From contig NZ_JAPEOS010000003.1 of assembly GCF_026340975.1 (NCBI RefSeq), positions 1,426,001 to 1,490,000 on the forward strand: a stretch of 64,000 bases of DNA, in the 5' to 3' direction. Numbering within the stretch: the stretch's first letter is position 1; the number at the start of each line of letters is the position of its first letter. The translations under genes and the position numbers were made by a program. The notes beneath the pieces were generated by a model. It searched no databases. It was not told the DNA's origin and saw only the letters and a list, made by a program, of their open reading frames with translations. The stretch is from Streptomyces sp. NBC_01214. GTDB lineage: Bacteria; Actinomycetota; Actinomycetes; Streptomycetales; Streptomycetaceae. Below, piece by piece: positions 54,825 to 64,000 of this stretch.

Positions 54825-55109
54825 ATGAGCACAGAGCCGCAGAGCTTTGAGATCCTGCTGGTGCCCGGGCACATCCAGAACCTGCGCGGTGAGTCCCCCG
54901 CGGACCGGGCCCTGCGGTCGGCCACGGTCGAGGCGACCGGCGAAACGGGTGCCTCGGGCTATCCCCGCTACCGCGGGCAGGGCGTGGAGGCCGACATCGA
55001 CCCGAGCACGCGCACGGTCGAGGCCCTGCTGGTCGACGGCGCGGAGCTGGACTACGGGCTGGTCGCCATGATCGCTCCCGAGCGGGAGCGGGGCGGCGGC
55101 AAGCGCTGA
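54825..55109 (+). CDS. Conserved small hypothetical protein
   Basis: 94 residues (MSTEPQSFEILLVPGHIQNL), soluble, with ASGYPRYRGQGVEADIDPST and a Lys/Arg-rich end. Similar short proteins seem widespread in Streptomyces; no function known. A 56-bp palindrome starts 12 bp after its stop. Confidence 0.6.
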   Translation: MSTEPQSFEILLVPGHIQNLRGESPADRALRSATVEATGETGASGYPRYRGQGVEADIDPSTRTVEALLVDGAELDYGLVAMIAPERERGGGKR

Positions 55110-55121
55110 AGGGGTGTCCCG

Positions 55122-55177
55122 AGGTCCTGTCGTCACAGTGGCGTCGCGGGCCCGACGGGACGTTGACGACAGGACCT
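55122..55177. repeat. 56-bp palindromic element, aggtcctgtcgtca ends
   Basis: Perfect 14-bp terminal inverted repeats with an imperfectly palindromic interior (gtggcgtcgcgggcccgacgggacg). It shares ends and interior with the 197-bp element at 27507-27703. Could be a mini-transposon end pair or a REP-like unit and may act as a transcript hairpin. Confidence 0.65.
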
Positions 55178-55371
55178 GGGCGCGGGATCCGGACCCCGGG
55201 AGGAGGGACGGGCGACGCGCCGCTCCGAGCCGGCACCGGCCATTTCGCACGCACGGTACGTACGGTCGCGGTGATGCCCCGTAGCCTCGATGTGCGGCCG
55301 CCCCCGTGCGAAGGGCCGCCGTACGCGAGCCACCTCCCTGCCCCGCCCACCCCCTGAGCGGAGAACCACAG

Positions 55372-56913
55372 ATGGCACCCACCCTCGCCCTCAAGCCCGG
55401 TACGGCCTGGTCCGACGCGTGGCGGCGGTCCCTGGCCGCCGCCCCCGAAGCCTTCCGAGACGACCGCGTCCTCAACCTCTGGGCCGGCTCCTGGCAGCCC
55501 GACGGCCGCAGCCTGCCCGCCACCAGCCCGGTCGACGGCAGCCCCGTCGCGGGCCCCCCGCGGCTCGACCCGCAGACCGCGGGCGCGGCCGTACGGGCCT
55601 GCCTCGACGAGCACCGCGCCTGGCGGCACGTCCCGCTGCCCGAACGGCGCGCCCGGGTCACCGCCGCCCTCGACGCCCTCACCGAGCACCGGGACCTGCT
55701 CTCCCTCCTGCTGGTGTGGGAGATCGGCAAGCCCTGGCACCTCGCCCGGGCCGATGTGGACCGGGCCGTGGACGGCGTCCGCTGGTACGTGGAGCACATC
55801 GAGGCCATGGCCGACGGCCGTTCCCCGCTCGCCGGGCCCGTCTCCAACATCGCGAGCTGGAACTACCCCATGTCCGTGCTGGTCCACGCCATGCTCGTAC
55901 AGGCCCTCGCGGGCAACGCGGTCATCGCGAAGACCCCCACCGACGGAGGCCTCGCCTGCCTCACCCTCGCCGGCGCGCTGATCCGCCGCGAGGGCATCCC
56001 CGTCACCCTGGTCAGCGGCAGCGGGGCCGAACTGTCCGAGGCCCTCGTACGCTCCCCGGAGATCGGCTGCGTCTCCTTCGTCGGCGGCCGCGACACCGGA
56101 GCGCGGATCGCCACCGCCGTCACCGACCTCGGCAAGCGCCACATCCTGGAGCAGGAGGGCCTCAACACCTGGGGCATCTGGGAACACACCGACTGGTCCG
56201 CGCTGACGGCGGTCATCCCCAAGCTCTTCGACTACGGCAAGCAGCGCTGCACCGCCTACCCGCGCTTCGTCGTCCAGCGCACCGCCTTCGACGCCTTCCT
56301 CGCCGCCTACCTGCCGGCCGTCGCGTCCATCCGCACCGGCCACCCGCTCGCCGTCGCGCACCCCGAAGACCCGCTGCCCGAGCTGGACTTCGGCCCCCTC
56401 ATCAACGCGGCCAAGGCCAAGGAGCTCACCGACCACGCCGCCGAGGCCATCGAGCGGGGCGCCGTACCGCTCTACCGCGGCACGCTGGACCCGGCCCGCT
56501 TCCTGGAGGGCCAGGACACCTCCGCGTACATGGCCCCGCTCACGCTGCTCAGCCCGCCGGCCTCCTCCCCGCTCTACCACGCGGAACCCTTCGGGCCCGT
56601 CGACACCATCGTCCTCGTCGACACCGAGGCGGAGCTGCTCGCCGCGATGAACGCCTCGGGCGGCGCCCTCGTCGCGACCCTGTCCACCGACGATCCGGCC
56701 ACCTTCGCCCGGCTCGCCCCGCAGATCCGGGCCTTCAAACTCGGCCACGGCAAGCCCCGCTCGCGCGGCGACCGCGAGGAGCTCTTCGGCGGGTTCGGCG
56801 CATCCTGGCGCGGCGCGTTCGTCGGCGGTGAACTGCTCGTGCACGCCGTCACCGACGGCGTGGACGGCGAACGGCTGCCCGGCAACTTCCCCGAGTACCA
56901 GCTGATGCCGTAG
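55372..56913 (+). CDS. Aldehyde dehydrogenase family protein
   Basis: ATG 55372 with GGAGAACC upstream. The 513-residue protein has the ALDH order: NAD-binding NIASWNYPMSVLVHAML (SP.N.P-like), KTPTDGG, the FVGGRDTGARIA turn, catalytic Glu in LEQEGLNTWG and catalytic Cys in GKQRCTAYPRF. The C-terminus is long (FGGFGASWRGAFVGGELLVHAV). The Cys context differs from classical GQxC, so it belongs to a divergent ALDH group whose substrate I cannot name. Ends at a strong terminator. Confidence 0.85.
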   Translation: MAPTLALKPGTAWSDAWRRSLAAAPEAFRDDRVLNLWAGSWQPDGRSLPATSPVDGSPVAGPPRLDPQTAGAAVRACLDEHRAWRHVPLPERRARVTAALDALTEHRDLLSLLLVWEIGKPWHLARADVDRAVDGVRWYVEHIEAMADGRSPLAGPVSNIASWNYPMSVLVHAMLVQALAGNAVIAKTPTDGGLACLTLAGALIRREGIPVTLVSGSGAELSEALVRSPEIGCVSFVGGRDTGARIATAVTDLGKRHILEQEGLNTWGIWEHTDWSALTAVIPKLFDYGKQRCTAYPRFVVQRTAFDAFLAAYLPAVASIRTGHPLAVAHPEDPLPELDFGPLINAAKAKELTDHAAEAIERGAVPLYRGTLDPARFLEGQDTSAYMAPLTLLSPPASSPLYHAEPFGPVDTIVLVDTEAELLAAMNASGGALVATLSTDDPATFARLAPQIRAFKLGHGKPRSRGDREELFGGFGASWRGAFVGGELLVHAVTDGVDGERLPGNFPEYQLMP

Positions 56914-56935
56914 CCCGCGGGGCGGTAAAACGACA

Positions 56936-56972
56936 ATGCCCTCCGTCACCGCGCTGCGGTGACGGAGGGCAT
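56936..56972 (+). terminator. Intrinsic bidirectional terminator
   Basis: atgccctccgtcaccgc-gctg-cggtgacggagggcat, a 16-17 bp near-perfect stem between the convergent aldehyde dehydrogenase and immunity-like genes. Confidence 0.9.
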
Positions 56973-56992
56973 GCGTGGCCCTCAGACGATCA

Positions 56993-57502
56993 TCAGTCTC
57001 CCGAGGTCCAAGGAATCTGCCCCTCGGGCTCGAAGAGAGCCGCGTAGAGGGACACTTGGTCCCGACCCTCGACGAGAGCGATGGAAACCGCCTGTTCCAA
57101 GTGGTCGGACGGCAGGAGGGTGAACCCATGAGTGGTCAGGACCGACGCGACGTCGGACTCCGCCGGTCCCATGTGCCCCAGAGGTGACACCAGCGCCCCC
57201 ACGCCGAGACCGTCCTCGCCGAATGTGAGGATCACGGCGTAGGGCCCGACCATCGACAACTTGACGATCAGCGGGCGTGCAGCGTTCACGACGTAGGTGA
57301 AACAGACGTCGCAACTGGTGTCCGTGTCGTCCTCTACCGGGCCGATGTGACCCAGCTCGCGGAGAATGGTGTCGAACGGCTCCCGGTTGGTAACTGAGTT
57401 CCTGACGAACTGAAAATGCGGGGAGCTGAGATCGCCGTAGGAACTACGCAGCTGCTCCTCGTAGACGGATCGGACGAACTTCTTGGCCTTGCTCCGGCCC
57501 AT
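56993..57502 (-). CDS. Putative immunity protein of polymorphic toxin locus
   Basis: 169 residues from ATG 57502 (MGRSKAKKFVRSVYEEQLRS), with AGGA about 6 bases upstream. Soluble, alpha/beta, Cys pair at SCDVCF. The sequence is of the kind that protects against a toxin in Streptomyces Rhs loci (divergent, acidic, single domain); I cannot assign a named Imm family. The start overlaps the end of an orphan Rhs/HINT tip (57444-57662), so it was probably the cognate immunity gene of that displaced toxin. Confidence 0.6.
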   Translation of the reverse strand: MGRSKAKKFVRSVYEEQLRSSYGDLSSPHFQFVRNSVTNREPFDTILRELGHIGPVEDDTDTSCDVCFTYVVNAARPLIVKLSMVGPYAVILTFGEDGLGVGALVSPLGHMGPAESDVASVLTTHGFTLLPSDHLEQAVSIALVEGRDQVSLYAALFEPEGQIPWTSGD

Positions 57503-57662
57503 TGGTGTTCCTGCCCCTTCGGGGTCGGCCGGGAACCGGAGTTCCGTGCTCCCAGGCATACGCGGAATAGGCGTCGGCCTCGGCCCGAGAGTTGAACACC
57601 GAGGTCGGGGTCGTGTTGTGAACGAGGACTGGAGTGGCTTCAGCCAGCACATAGTACGTGTG
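57444..57662 (-). pseudogene. Orphan Rhs/HINT tip fragment
   Basis: The frame reads HTYYVLAEATPVLVHNT, the end of a Rhs-associated HINT module, followed by a short (~45 residue) C-terminal extension that runs past the start of the immunity-like gene. There is no Rhs body upstream, so this is a leftover alternative toxin tip, typical of recombination at Rhs 3' ends. Confidence 0.65.
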
Positions 57663-57690
57663 CGCGCTGGGGTGGCGTCATCTGCAATTT

Positions 57691-58196
57691 CGCAGGTCAG
57701 CGCGATTCGGCCAGTCCGTGGGAGTGCGTGGAAGTGCCGTGCTGTGCGCCCCTGTTGCCGTCGGCGTGCCGTCAGACGGCTACGCGCGCGAGGGGGGAGG
57801 TGGGTAAAGCCCACGGAGCCGACCGACCCCACATCCGGGCCTCCGCCCCGGCCAACTCCCCGCCGTCGCCTCGCCGTCGGCCTGGCGCTCGCCGTGCGGG
57901 CACGTCAGGCTTTCTCCGCGCTTCCGGTACAACGCTGTGCTGTTTCTGCGCGGCCTGGTCGCTGGCCGGCCCGCGTCAGCGGGTCGCCTTGAAGACGTAG
58001 GGAAAGTTTGGACGCACCCGGCTTTGACGCTACGCCGCAACGGCTGGTGGAGATGCACGGCTGGGGCTGTGACCTGGTCAGCCCGAGGGATGGGTTCAGA
58101 CGCAACCAACCTCCCCGACCCATCCCCGACGTTGCCGTCACCGTTGCCGTCAAACGCCGTTCATCTACCGGGCTTGATGAGCGAATCGCATGGCTA
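57691..58196. other. Intergenic, no supported gene
   Basis: About 505 bp between the orphan tip and the next immunity gene. Short frames on both strands, none convincing. Probably decayed toxin-locus DNA. Confidence 0.4.
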
Positions 58197-58706
58197 TCAG
58201 GGACTCTCGTGTGCCCTACGCCAAGATCGAAATGGTTCCAAAGTGGAAATTTCAGAGGCTGCACGCTCAAGGATCATCGAGAAATCGAAGGTCAACTTAT
58301 CGAGCATGTCTTCCATGCTGGCGCAATTGGCATACTCGACACTGGGCGACGGTTTCCAGGAAGTCCTGGAATGGCAGCGAATTTCATATGAGTCATTCAC
58401 TCGCTCGAAGGTGATGCTCCGTTCCACGCCTTGCGAATAGAAGTCAACCTTACCAGTGTCGTTCAGCTTCAAGCTTTCGACCAGGGCGGGTACCTGTTCG
58501 ATCAAAGTCGACATGTCGTACGACACATCGAAACTCCAATCCGTACTTCCGAATCCCGCGATATGAAAACTGCAGCCCACGTCGGACAAGATCCGACATC
58601 CCTGCATCACCAGGTATTCATAGTCGGCCGTGTCCTCTAGCGGTTCGAGCGCTATCGATGAAGCGACCGAACCAGAGGGGCATGAGATTCTGAATTCAAA
58701 TGGCAC
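58197..58706 (-). CDS. Putative immunity protein
   Basis: 169 residues from GTG 58706 (MPFEFRISCPSGSVA), preceded by AAGGATC. Alpha/beta with GFGSTDWSFDVSYDMS, DFYSQGVERSITFERV and a C-terminal DMLDKLTFDFSMILERA. This pattern is shared by many Streptomyces immunity-like proteins near Rhs toxins. Lower GC than the chromosome. It follows the toxin-linked immunity gene after a terminator hairpin and may protect against toxins from other strains. Confidence 0.6.
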   Translation of the reverse strand: MPFEFRISCPSGSVASSIALEPLEDTADYEYLVMQGCRILSDVGCSFHIAGFGSTDWSFDVSYDMSTLIEQVPALVESLKLNDTGKVDFYSQGVERSITFERVNDSYEIRCHSRTSWKPSPSVEYANCASMEDMLDKLTFDFSMILERAASEISTLEPFRSWRRAHESP

Positions 58707-58785
58707 TGCGATTGATCCTTTCGCGAAAGCGAGATTCGCGCCAATGGTGACGCTAAGGCGTGGGGCCGAAGACCGGATAGGCGGT

Positions 58786-58810
58786 CCCGTTACCGCGGTG
58801 CGGTAACGGG
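58786..58810 (-). terminator. Terminator hairpin after first immunity gene
   Basis: cccgttaccgc-ggt-gcggtaacggg, an 11-bp perfect stem between the two immunity-like genes. Confidence 0.75.
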
Positions 58811-58878
58811 GGCCATCGGTGCTACATCACCCTCTACGGCGAGCCGCCCTCATGCGGAGGACGGTCCCGAGAGGCATA

Positions 58879-59337
58879 TCAGACGGAACTCTCCGGATAT
58901 CCGTAGTGCTGCCCGTTCCGAATGAAGACCCGCCAGGCCTCCATGCTCCCGGAACAGTCAGGGAACAGCTGAAGCCGAAAACCGGGTTCCCAATACACCG
59001 TCAGGCTTCCTGCCTCGCCGAACGTCACCTCCCTGACTCGTGGACGCAGCTGTCCGAGGATTCCGTTCAGGGTCGCGGCACGTGCGTCGTAGACCGTCCG
59101 GAACCGGTCGAAGGCATCGTCCCCGGCTCCCTGCTGCGGGTATCTCATGTCGCGGGAACCCAGGAGTGCCTTTCCTTCGTGCAAGATCCGGAAAGGGCAC
59201 TGAACATGGGCCATGACGATGTCGCCATGAGCGGAAGCGAGCTCGACCACACCCATGCCGGCCGCCCTGCCGACAGAGCGAACCTCCGCCCCTTCCAGGA
59301 GCCGACCGATTTCCAGAGCTTGCTGATCAGCAACCAC
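58879..59337 (-). CDS. Immunity protein of the Rhs toxin
   Basis: The GTG at 59337 overlaps the toxin end (toxin stop at 59327-59329), with AAGGGA upstream, so translation is coupled. The 152-residue protein (MVADQQALEIGRLLEGAEVR) is alpha/beta, with VVELASAHGDIVMAHVQCP, REVTFGEAGSLTVYWEPGF and a C-terminal SGSMEAWRVFIRNGQHYGY. The direct position after the toxin domain supports the cognate immunity role. No family name assigned. Confidence 0.7.
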   Translation of the reverse strand: MVADQQALEIGRLLEGAEVRSVGRAAGMGVVELASAHGDIVMAHVQCPFRILHEGKALLGSRDMRYPQQGAGDDAFDRFRTVYDARAATLNGILGQLRPRVREVTFGEAGSLTVYWEPGFRLQLFPDCSGSMEAWRVFIRNGQHYGYPESSV

Positions 59338-62300
59338 GGAACATTCCCTTGCCCTCTTCCACGATGCGGTGATAGTCATACCCGCGTCCGGTGATTCTGT
59401 CGTGCAAGGAGCGGCGCTCGGCAGGCGTTATCTCTCGCTTGATTTTGCCTTCGATGGCACGCACCGCATCCTTGAACTCCTTGTTCTCCGCCTGATTTCC
59501 TCGCGGAGACTTCTTGCCGTCATCGTCGAGGTTTCTTCGAGTCCCTTCTCCCAGTCGAATCCACCGTCATTGTGTACCAGGACCGCAGTACCGCCCGCCA
59601 GCACGTAGTACGTGTGGAGGCTGGCGACGTTCAGGTTGTAGGTGCGCTGCTCAGCGCCGAAGGCGCGGGTGGCTTTCAGGACGACAGCGACGGGCTGCGC
59701 TTCCGTCCTGCCGGTCTCCGGATCCGTGGCGAGGGCCAGGTCACCGTTCTCCAGCTCCTCGATGGGCTTCGAGCTGCCGTCGGCCAACTGGACATGGGTG
59801 CCGGCCTGGAAGCTGTTGACCACGCTGGCCGCGTTGACGAGGCGCTGGATCGGTACCCCGCCGTTGCCCTTCTTCATCGAGGCCTTGACGCCCTTGAAGA
59901 GGACCTTGCCGACCTTGCCGATACCGTAGGTGGCCGCCGAGATGGCCAGGTCGATGGAGATGCTGACTGCCGCGTCCTTGCACGCCTGACCCTCACCGCC
60001 CGCGCAGTCGAGCGGATCCCTGAGTCCGATCACTTCGAGGTAGTCGACATCCGGGGTGGTGCCCATCCAGCCCATCTGGCCCGCCGCCTGGCAGAAGCCG
60101 GCGTCTTCGTCTTTCGCCGACGACCCCCTGACGGTGTACGTCGCGCGGGTCCAGGTCTCAAGGTCGGCCTCGTAGCTGTGCTGGGGGCTGGCGAACCGGT
60201 ACTTGGCAATCATCTCCTCGTGAGTGGGATGTACTTGCCGTTCACGCTGATCGACTTGCCCTGCTTTTTGACCGTTGCCTGCGGACCCTTGCCGCTCGGG
60301 TTGCCGTTGCCCTTGGGTGCCGTGGCCTTCTCGTGGTAGTCCGGGTCGAAGTCTCCGTACGTCCCGTTGCTTCCCGAGCAGTACGCAACGCCGAAGCACT
60401 CTCCAGCCCCGTCGGGTCGCTCTGGTTGACCGGGTCGCCGTTGGAGTAGGTGTACCCGTTCATCTGGAGCGGGTCGGTGATGTCGATGATCGGGGCGACG
60501 GAGAGGAAGCGGCCGGTCGAGGGGTCGTACTCGCGGGCCCCGATGTGGGTCAGGCCCGTGGTGTTGTCATCGGTGCCCACGCCCAAGAAGGTGCGCTTGT
60601 CGGGCCACTTGTTCTGGTCCCCGCCGCGGACGTTGCCGTACGGGTCGAACTTCCGGTTGCTGATCGCCTGGCCCGCGGCCTGGTCGATGGAGGTGGTGCC
60701 GGTGCCGTGGTGGTCGGACAGGGTGACCGTGAGCGTGTGGCCGGTCGCCTTGCCGAAGGTGCGGGCCTTGTTCACGGTGATCTCGGACTCGCCCAGGTAG
60801 AGGGTCCGGCTGGAGCCGGTCTCCTGGATGAGACGGTTGCCGTCGGCGCCGTGGACATAGGTGGTGGTGTCGCCGAAGGACCACTGCTGGTTGGGTCCGC
60901 CGGCGCAGGCGAACAGGATCAGGTCCGTGCCGTCGGCGCTGTTGCCGTTGGGCACGTCCACGCACTTGTTGGTGATCGGGTATGCCCGGGCTGACGGCCT
61001 TGGTGAGCTTGTTGTGACGGTCCCATTCCGGGGTCTGGGTGTCACCGCCGATGGTCCGGCGGGTGGTGTTGCCCGCGGCGTCGTACCCGTACGTGGACTG
61101 CAGGGTGACGGTGGAGCCCGGGTCCCGGGTGACCGCGTCGACCTGGGTCAGCGCGTGCGGCTTGGTGGTGACGGGCGGCAGGGAGCCGCCGCCGGGGACG
61201 GTGACGCCGTAGGAGTAGGTGTACTCGTCGTCCAACGCTGCGTTGGTCAGGTCGTGCGACGTCAGCTTGGTGCGGTTGCCGATCGTGTCGAACTCGTACG
61301 ACTGGCGGTAGCCGTCACCGTCCGGGCAGGCCGTCACGTCGTCCTTGACCGGGCCGGTGCACGTCTTGCCCGACCAGGCCTGGGTGAGCTGGCCCAGGGT
61401 GTCGTGCTTGAAGCACTGGCGGTCGATCTTGCCGCCCGGCCGGGTGTCCGTGATCGAGTTGATGTTGCCGACCACGTCGTAGTCGTACGAGAGCGCCTTG
61501 ACCCGGTGGTCCTTCGTCTCCCGGTCGGCGATGGACTCCTTGAGCCGGCCGGTGTTCTGGTTGTACAGGCTGGTGCTCCACACCCGGTACGGGGCGTTGC
61601 CCGACGCCGTGCGCAGGACCTGGCCGAAGGGGCTGTAGACCGTGTCGGCGGTGTACCAGGAAAGGCCCGACATGGTGACCGCGGCACCGTCGGCGTTGTA
61701 GCGGGTGATGAGCTTCTCGGCAGCCAGACCGCCGGGGGTGGAAGGGAGGGTGGACGACTGCACCTTGCCGGTGCGCGTGTAGGTGTTCGTGTACGTGTAG
61801 GTGCCGGCCAGGCCCGTGGTGGCCGGGGTCTCGGGGATGACGGTCTTGGTTCCGGTGGGTCGGTACTCGCTGTCGTAGCCGGTCACCGCCGAGACGAACG
61901 CCTTGCCGTTCTCGTCGAGCCGGGTGGCCGCGACCGGCTGGCCCTTGCCGCCGGGGAGGGTGTCGAAGGTCCAGGTCGCCACCAGCCGGCCGTCCGCCGC
62001 GTCGTTGCGCTGGGCGACCTTGCGCCCGAGGGCGTCGTACTTGAAGTGCTGGGGCCGCCCGGTGGCGTCGCGGCCCGAGCTGACCTGGTCGAGGTTGTCG
62101 TAGGTGAACTCGGCCGAGCCCAGATCGGGGTCGACGGCGGTCTTCTGGTTGCCGCGCACGTCGTAGGCGTACGTGGTGTCGCGCCAGGTCATCGGGCTGC
62201 TGGTGGTCAGGGCGTGCTGCGGCTTGACGGTGCGGCCCAGCGCGTCGACCGTGGTCTTGACCGCCTTGCTGCCTTGTAGCGGCGTCGGGTTGGCGCCGGC

Positions 62301-63655
62301 CGACATGGCCGTGCGGGTCAGGACCCAGTCGCCTCCGTACTCCGTCGTGGTCGAGTAGGGGGTTTGCGTCGCGTCGCTGTACAGGTTGGTCGAACGTACG
62401 GTGCGGCCCAGGCCGTCATAGGCGGTCTGCGTGGAGCTGGGAATGTGGAAGGCGGTCTCCGGGACGAAGACCTTCTTCTAGGGCTCGCCCTGCGCGTAGT
62501 AGCTGTTGTCGACCTGGCGGGCGGTGCCGTTGGCGCTGTAGTGGGTGTCGACGACCAGGCGCCCGCCGCCGAGGGCCTCCGTCTGGTTCTGCCGCGGGCG
62601 CAGCAGTCCGTCGAAGAGGCCAAGGCGGTCTCGTACGTTCCGTTGTCACGCAGGGTCCTGCTCGTGACGACGGTCGGCTCGTGTTCGCTGACCTGGTACT
62701 CGAACTTGTACGTCCGTTGGCGTCGGTGGCCTCCAGCGCGCTGCCGCGGCCGGGGTCGACCTTGCTGGTCGTGGTGTGGCCGAGCGCGTTGGTCCTCGTC
62801 ACGCTGAACGGGGTGCCCATGGGCGGGTCGAAGGAGGTGGACGTCGGGTTGCCCGCCGCGTCGAGGACCTTGACGACACGGCCTGTGGAGTCGTACTCGG
62901 TGCGGTTGGTGGTGACCCATCCGGTGCCGGCCCCGTTGAGGGTGTCGACCTGGACGGGGTTGCCCTTGACCGGCGCGACGCCGAAGGCGTTCAGCGCGTC
63001 GTAGGCGGTGCGGGCGTCGGCGAGCACGGTTCCGGTGGCGGTCTGGGTGCGGTCGCCGGCCGTGCTGCGTACCTGATGGGTGAGGCCGATCAGGTGCGCC
63101 GCCGTGTTGTGGACGTAGCTGGAGGTGGAGCAGGTCACCTCCTCGGTCGTCCAGCCCGTGCCGTTGGAACTGAGCGTCTCCTTCTGGCTGCTCGTCGGCA
63201 GACCGTAGGTCGCGTCGTAGGTGTTCCGGATCCGGGAGAGGAAGGTCCTGCCGCCGCTGACGGCCTGGATCTTCTCGGTGCGCTCGGTGCCGGTGCGGTA
63301 CGCCTTCAGGTCGGTCGTACCGGGCCGGGGGAGGGAGCCGTCTCCTTGCTCGTCGGCCACGTCAGCTCGCGCGAGTCGACGGTGCCGTCGGCCTTCGTGT
63401 AGGCGATCGACTCGGCGTCGAGGCCCTGGAGACTGGGCAGGCCCTCGCTCAGGTCCTGGGTGCCGGTGGAGTCCTTGACGAAGACCTTCGCGCGGCCGCC
63501 GTCCCCGGACATGCCGCGGAAGAAGCGGATCCGGTTCTGCGACTGCTCGGTGGCGTCCGGCTTGCCCGTGTTCCCGGTGACGCCCTTGCGGATCAGTACC
63601 GAGGCGTAGCCGCGCCACTGGTTGTAGGTGCGCAGCTCGGGCTTGGAGAACTCGG
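59327..63655 (-). pseudogene. Rhs/YD-repeat polymorphic toxin, 5'-truncated and multiply frameshifted
   Basis: The body is recognisable from about 63655 (KPELRTYNQWRGYASV) through many YD repeats (YDALGRKVAQRNDAADGR, YGYDAAGNTTRR) to the RHS core end (GAREYDPSTGRFLSVAP, YTYSNGDPVNQSDPTGLE). Frame changes occur near 63353, 62720, 62620, 60985, 60395, 60222 and 59527, plus an in-frame TAG at 62478-62480. A ricin-B-like piece (VDVPNGNSADGTDLILFACA, QQWSF) interrupts the core near 60900. The tail is a reduced HINT module (59570-59820, first residue Val-Asn-Ser, not Cys) and a toxin-like domain (RGNQAENKEFKDAVRAIEGK, RRSLHDRITGRGYDYHRIVE). No signal peptide or N-terminal shell is present. Confidence 0.8.
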
Positions 63656-63664
63656 GTCGCGGTA

Positions 63665-63699
63665 CCGGCCCGGCCTCCGCGCTGCGGGGGCCGGGCCGG
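63665..63699 (-). terminator. Terminator hairpin of the right-edge gene
   Basis: ccggcccgg...ccgggccgg stem about 33 bp after the stop of the partial secreted-protein gene. It separates that gene from the Rhs remnant. Confidence 0.65.
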
Positions 63700-63731
63700 G
63701 CTTCAGGCGATCGAGCGCTCAGGTGGGCGTG

Positions 63732-64000
63732 TCAGCTCACCTGGAGGGTGACGTCGTCCACGACGAAGGAGGTCTGCAGGGACTGGTCCTCCGTGCCGTT
63801 GAACTTCAGGGTGACGGTCTGCCCGGCGAACTGCGAGAGGTCGTAGGACTTCTCCACGTAGCCGGAGTTCGCGTTCAGGTTGGAGAGGGTCTCCAGCGTC
63901 TGGCCGGCCACCGAGACGGTGAACCGGTCGTAGACGACGTTCTCGTCCTCGTCCGTGTCGATGTGGAGGAAGAAGCCGAGCCGGTACGTGGAGCAGCCCG
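63732..64000 (-). CDS. Secreted protein C-terminus, beta-sandwich (5' beyond window)
   Basis: The minus-strand frame is open from the right window edge to TGA at 63732-63734. The ~88 residues (YRLGFFLHIDTDEDENVVYD, LSNLNANSGYVEKSYDLSQF, GQTVTLKFNGTEDQSLQTSF, VVDDVTLQVS) are the C-terminal beta-sandwich often found at the end of secreted Streptomyces serine peptidases and sedolisin-type enzymes. The catalytic part is outside the window, so the activity cannot be assigned. Confidence 0.7.
   Translation of the reverse strand, partial: GCSTYRLGFFLHIDTDEDENVVYDRFTVSVAGQTLETLSNLNANSGYVEKSYDLSQFAGQTVTLKFNGTEDQSLQTSFVVDDVTLQVS

Overview
The window looks like a stretch of a Streptomyces chromosome. 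Codon use is strongly G/C-ending, start codons are often GTG, there is a rodlin gene (an aerial-hypha surface protein known from streptomycetes), a type III polyketide synthase operon of the srsABC layout, an ECF sigma factor paired with a DGPF protein, and Streptomyces-type IS112-like, IS481 and IS1380 insertion sequences. No rRNA, tRNA or CRISPR array was seen.

Region 1 (1-15112) is the most dynamic part. A small HAD-like gene has been cut in two. Its N-terminal half lies at 14932-15112 and its C-terminal half at 878-1177, both on the minus strand, and the halves join almost perfectly when the intervening ~13.75 kb is removed. The inserted island carries two overlapping tyrosine-recombinase genes (TGATG coupling), both now broken: one by an in-frame amber codon, the other by a small deletion that removes the box I arginine. 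It also holds a pile of insertion sequences and several lower-GC genes of unknown function (1311-2485, 5756-7143, 8585-9124). The IS pile includes a frameshifted IS5-family element, an IS112-like element with a HAD-phosphatase passenger gene, a second IS112-like copy whose catalytic Glu is replaced by Trp, a 155-bp mini-element, and an IS1380-family element at the right edge.

Region 2 (15137-30370) is core-like chromosome. It contains a MOSC protein, a lipoprotein with a 36-bp coding tandem repeat, a secreted type-B carboxylesterase, an srsA-srsB-srsC-like phenolic lipid operon with a divergent UbiA prenyltransferase, a PHP-domain protein, an ohrR/ohr peroxide pair with a palindromic operator, an FAD monooxygenase, a DUF6204-like protein and a translationally coupled pair of exported membrane proteins, the first with a von Willebrand A domain.

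Region 3 (30418-47898) holds a D-alanyl-D-alanine carboxypeptidase with a very long acidic cytoplasmic tail, a PlsC acyltransferase, PhzF, VOC and GNAT proteins, the DGPF/ECF pair, a class-C beta-lactamase-like hydrolase, divergent acyl-CoA ligase and methyltransferase genes, the rodlin, a tryptophan-2,3-dioxygenase-family protein, a SixA phosphatase, a PRC-barrel protein and a Sir2 deacetylase.

Region 4 (48079-56972) has katG divergent from a Fur-family regulator, a membrane protein, an IS481 element with 6-bp target duplications, a DUF4360 secreted protein, an atypical receiver-domain protein and an aldehyde dehydrogenase. Two palindromic elements with the same terminal inverted repeat lie at 27507-27703 and 55122-55177.

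Region 5 (56993-63655) is a decayed polymorphic-toxin locus on the minus strand: a 5'-truncated Rhs/YD-repeat gene with at least seven frameshifts and one amber codon, a degenerate HINT module, a C-terminal toxin-like domain, an orphan second toxin tip and three immunity-like genes. The window ends inside the C-terminal beta-sandwich of a secreted protein (63732 onward). I worked by reading only. Family names come from motif recognition, not from searches.
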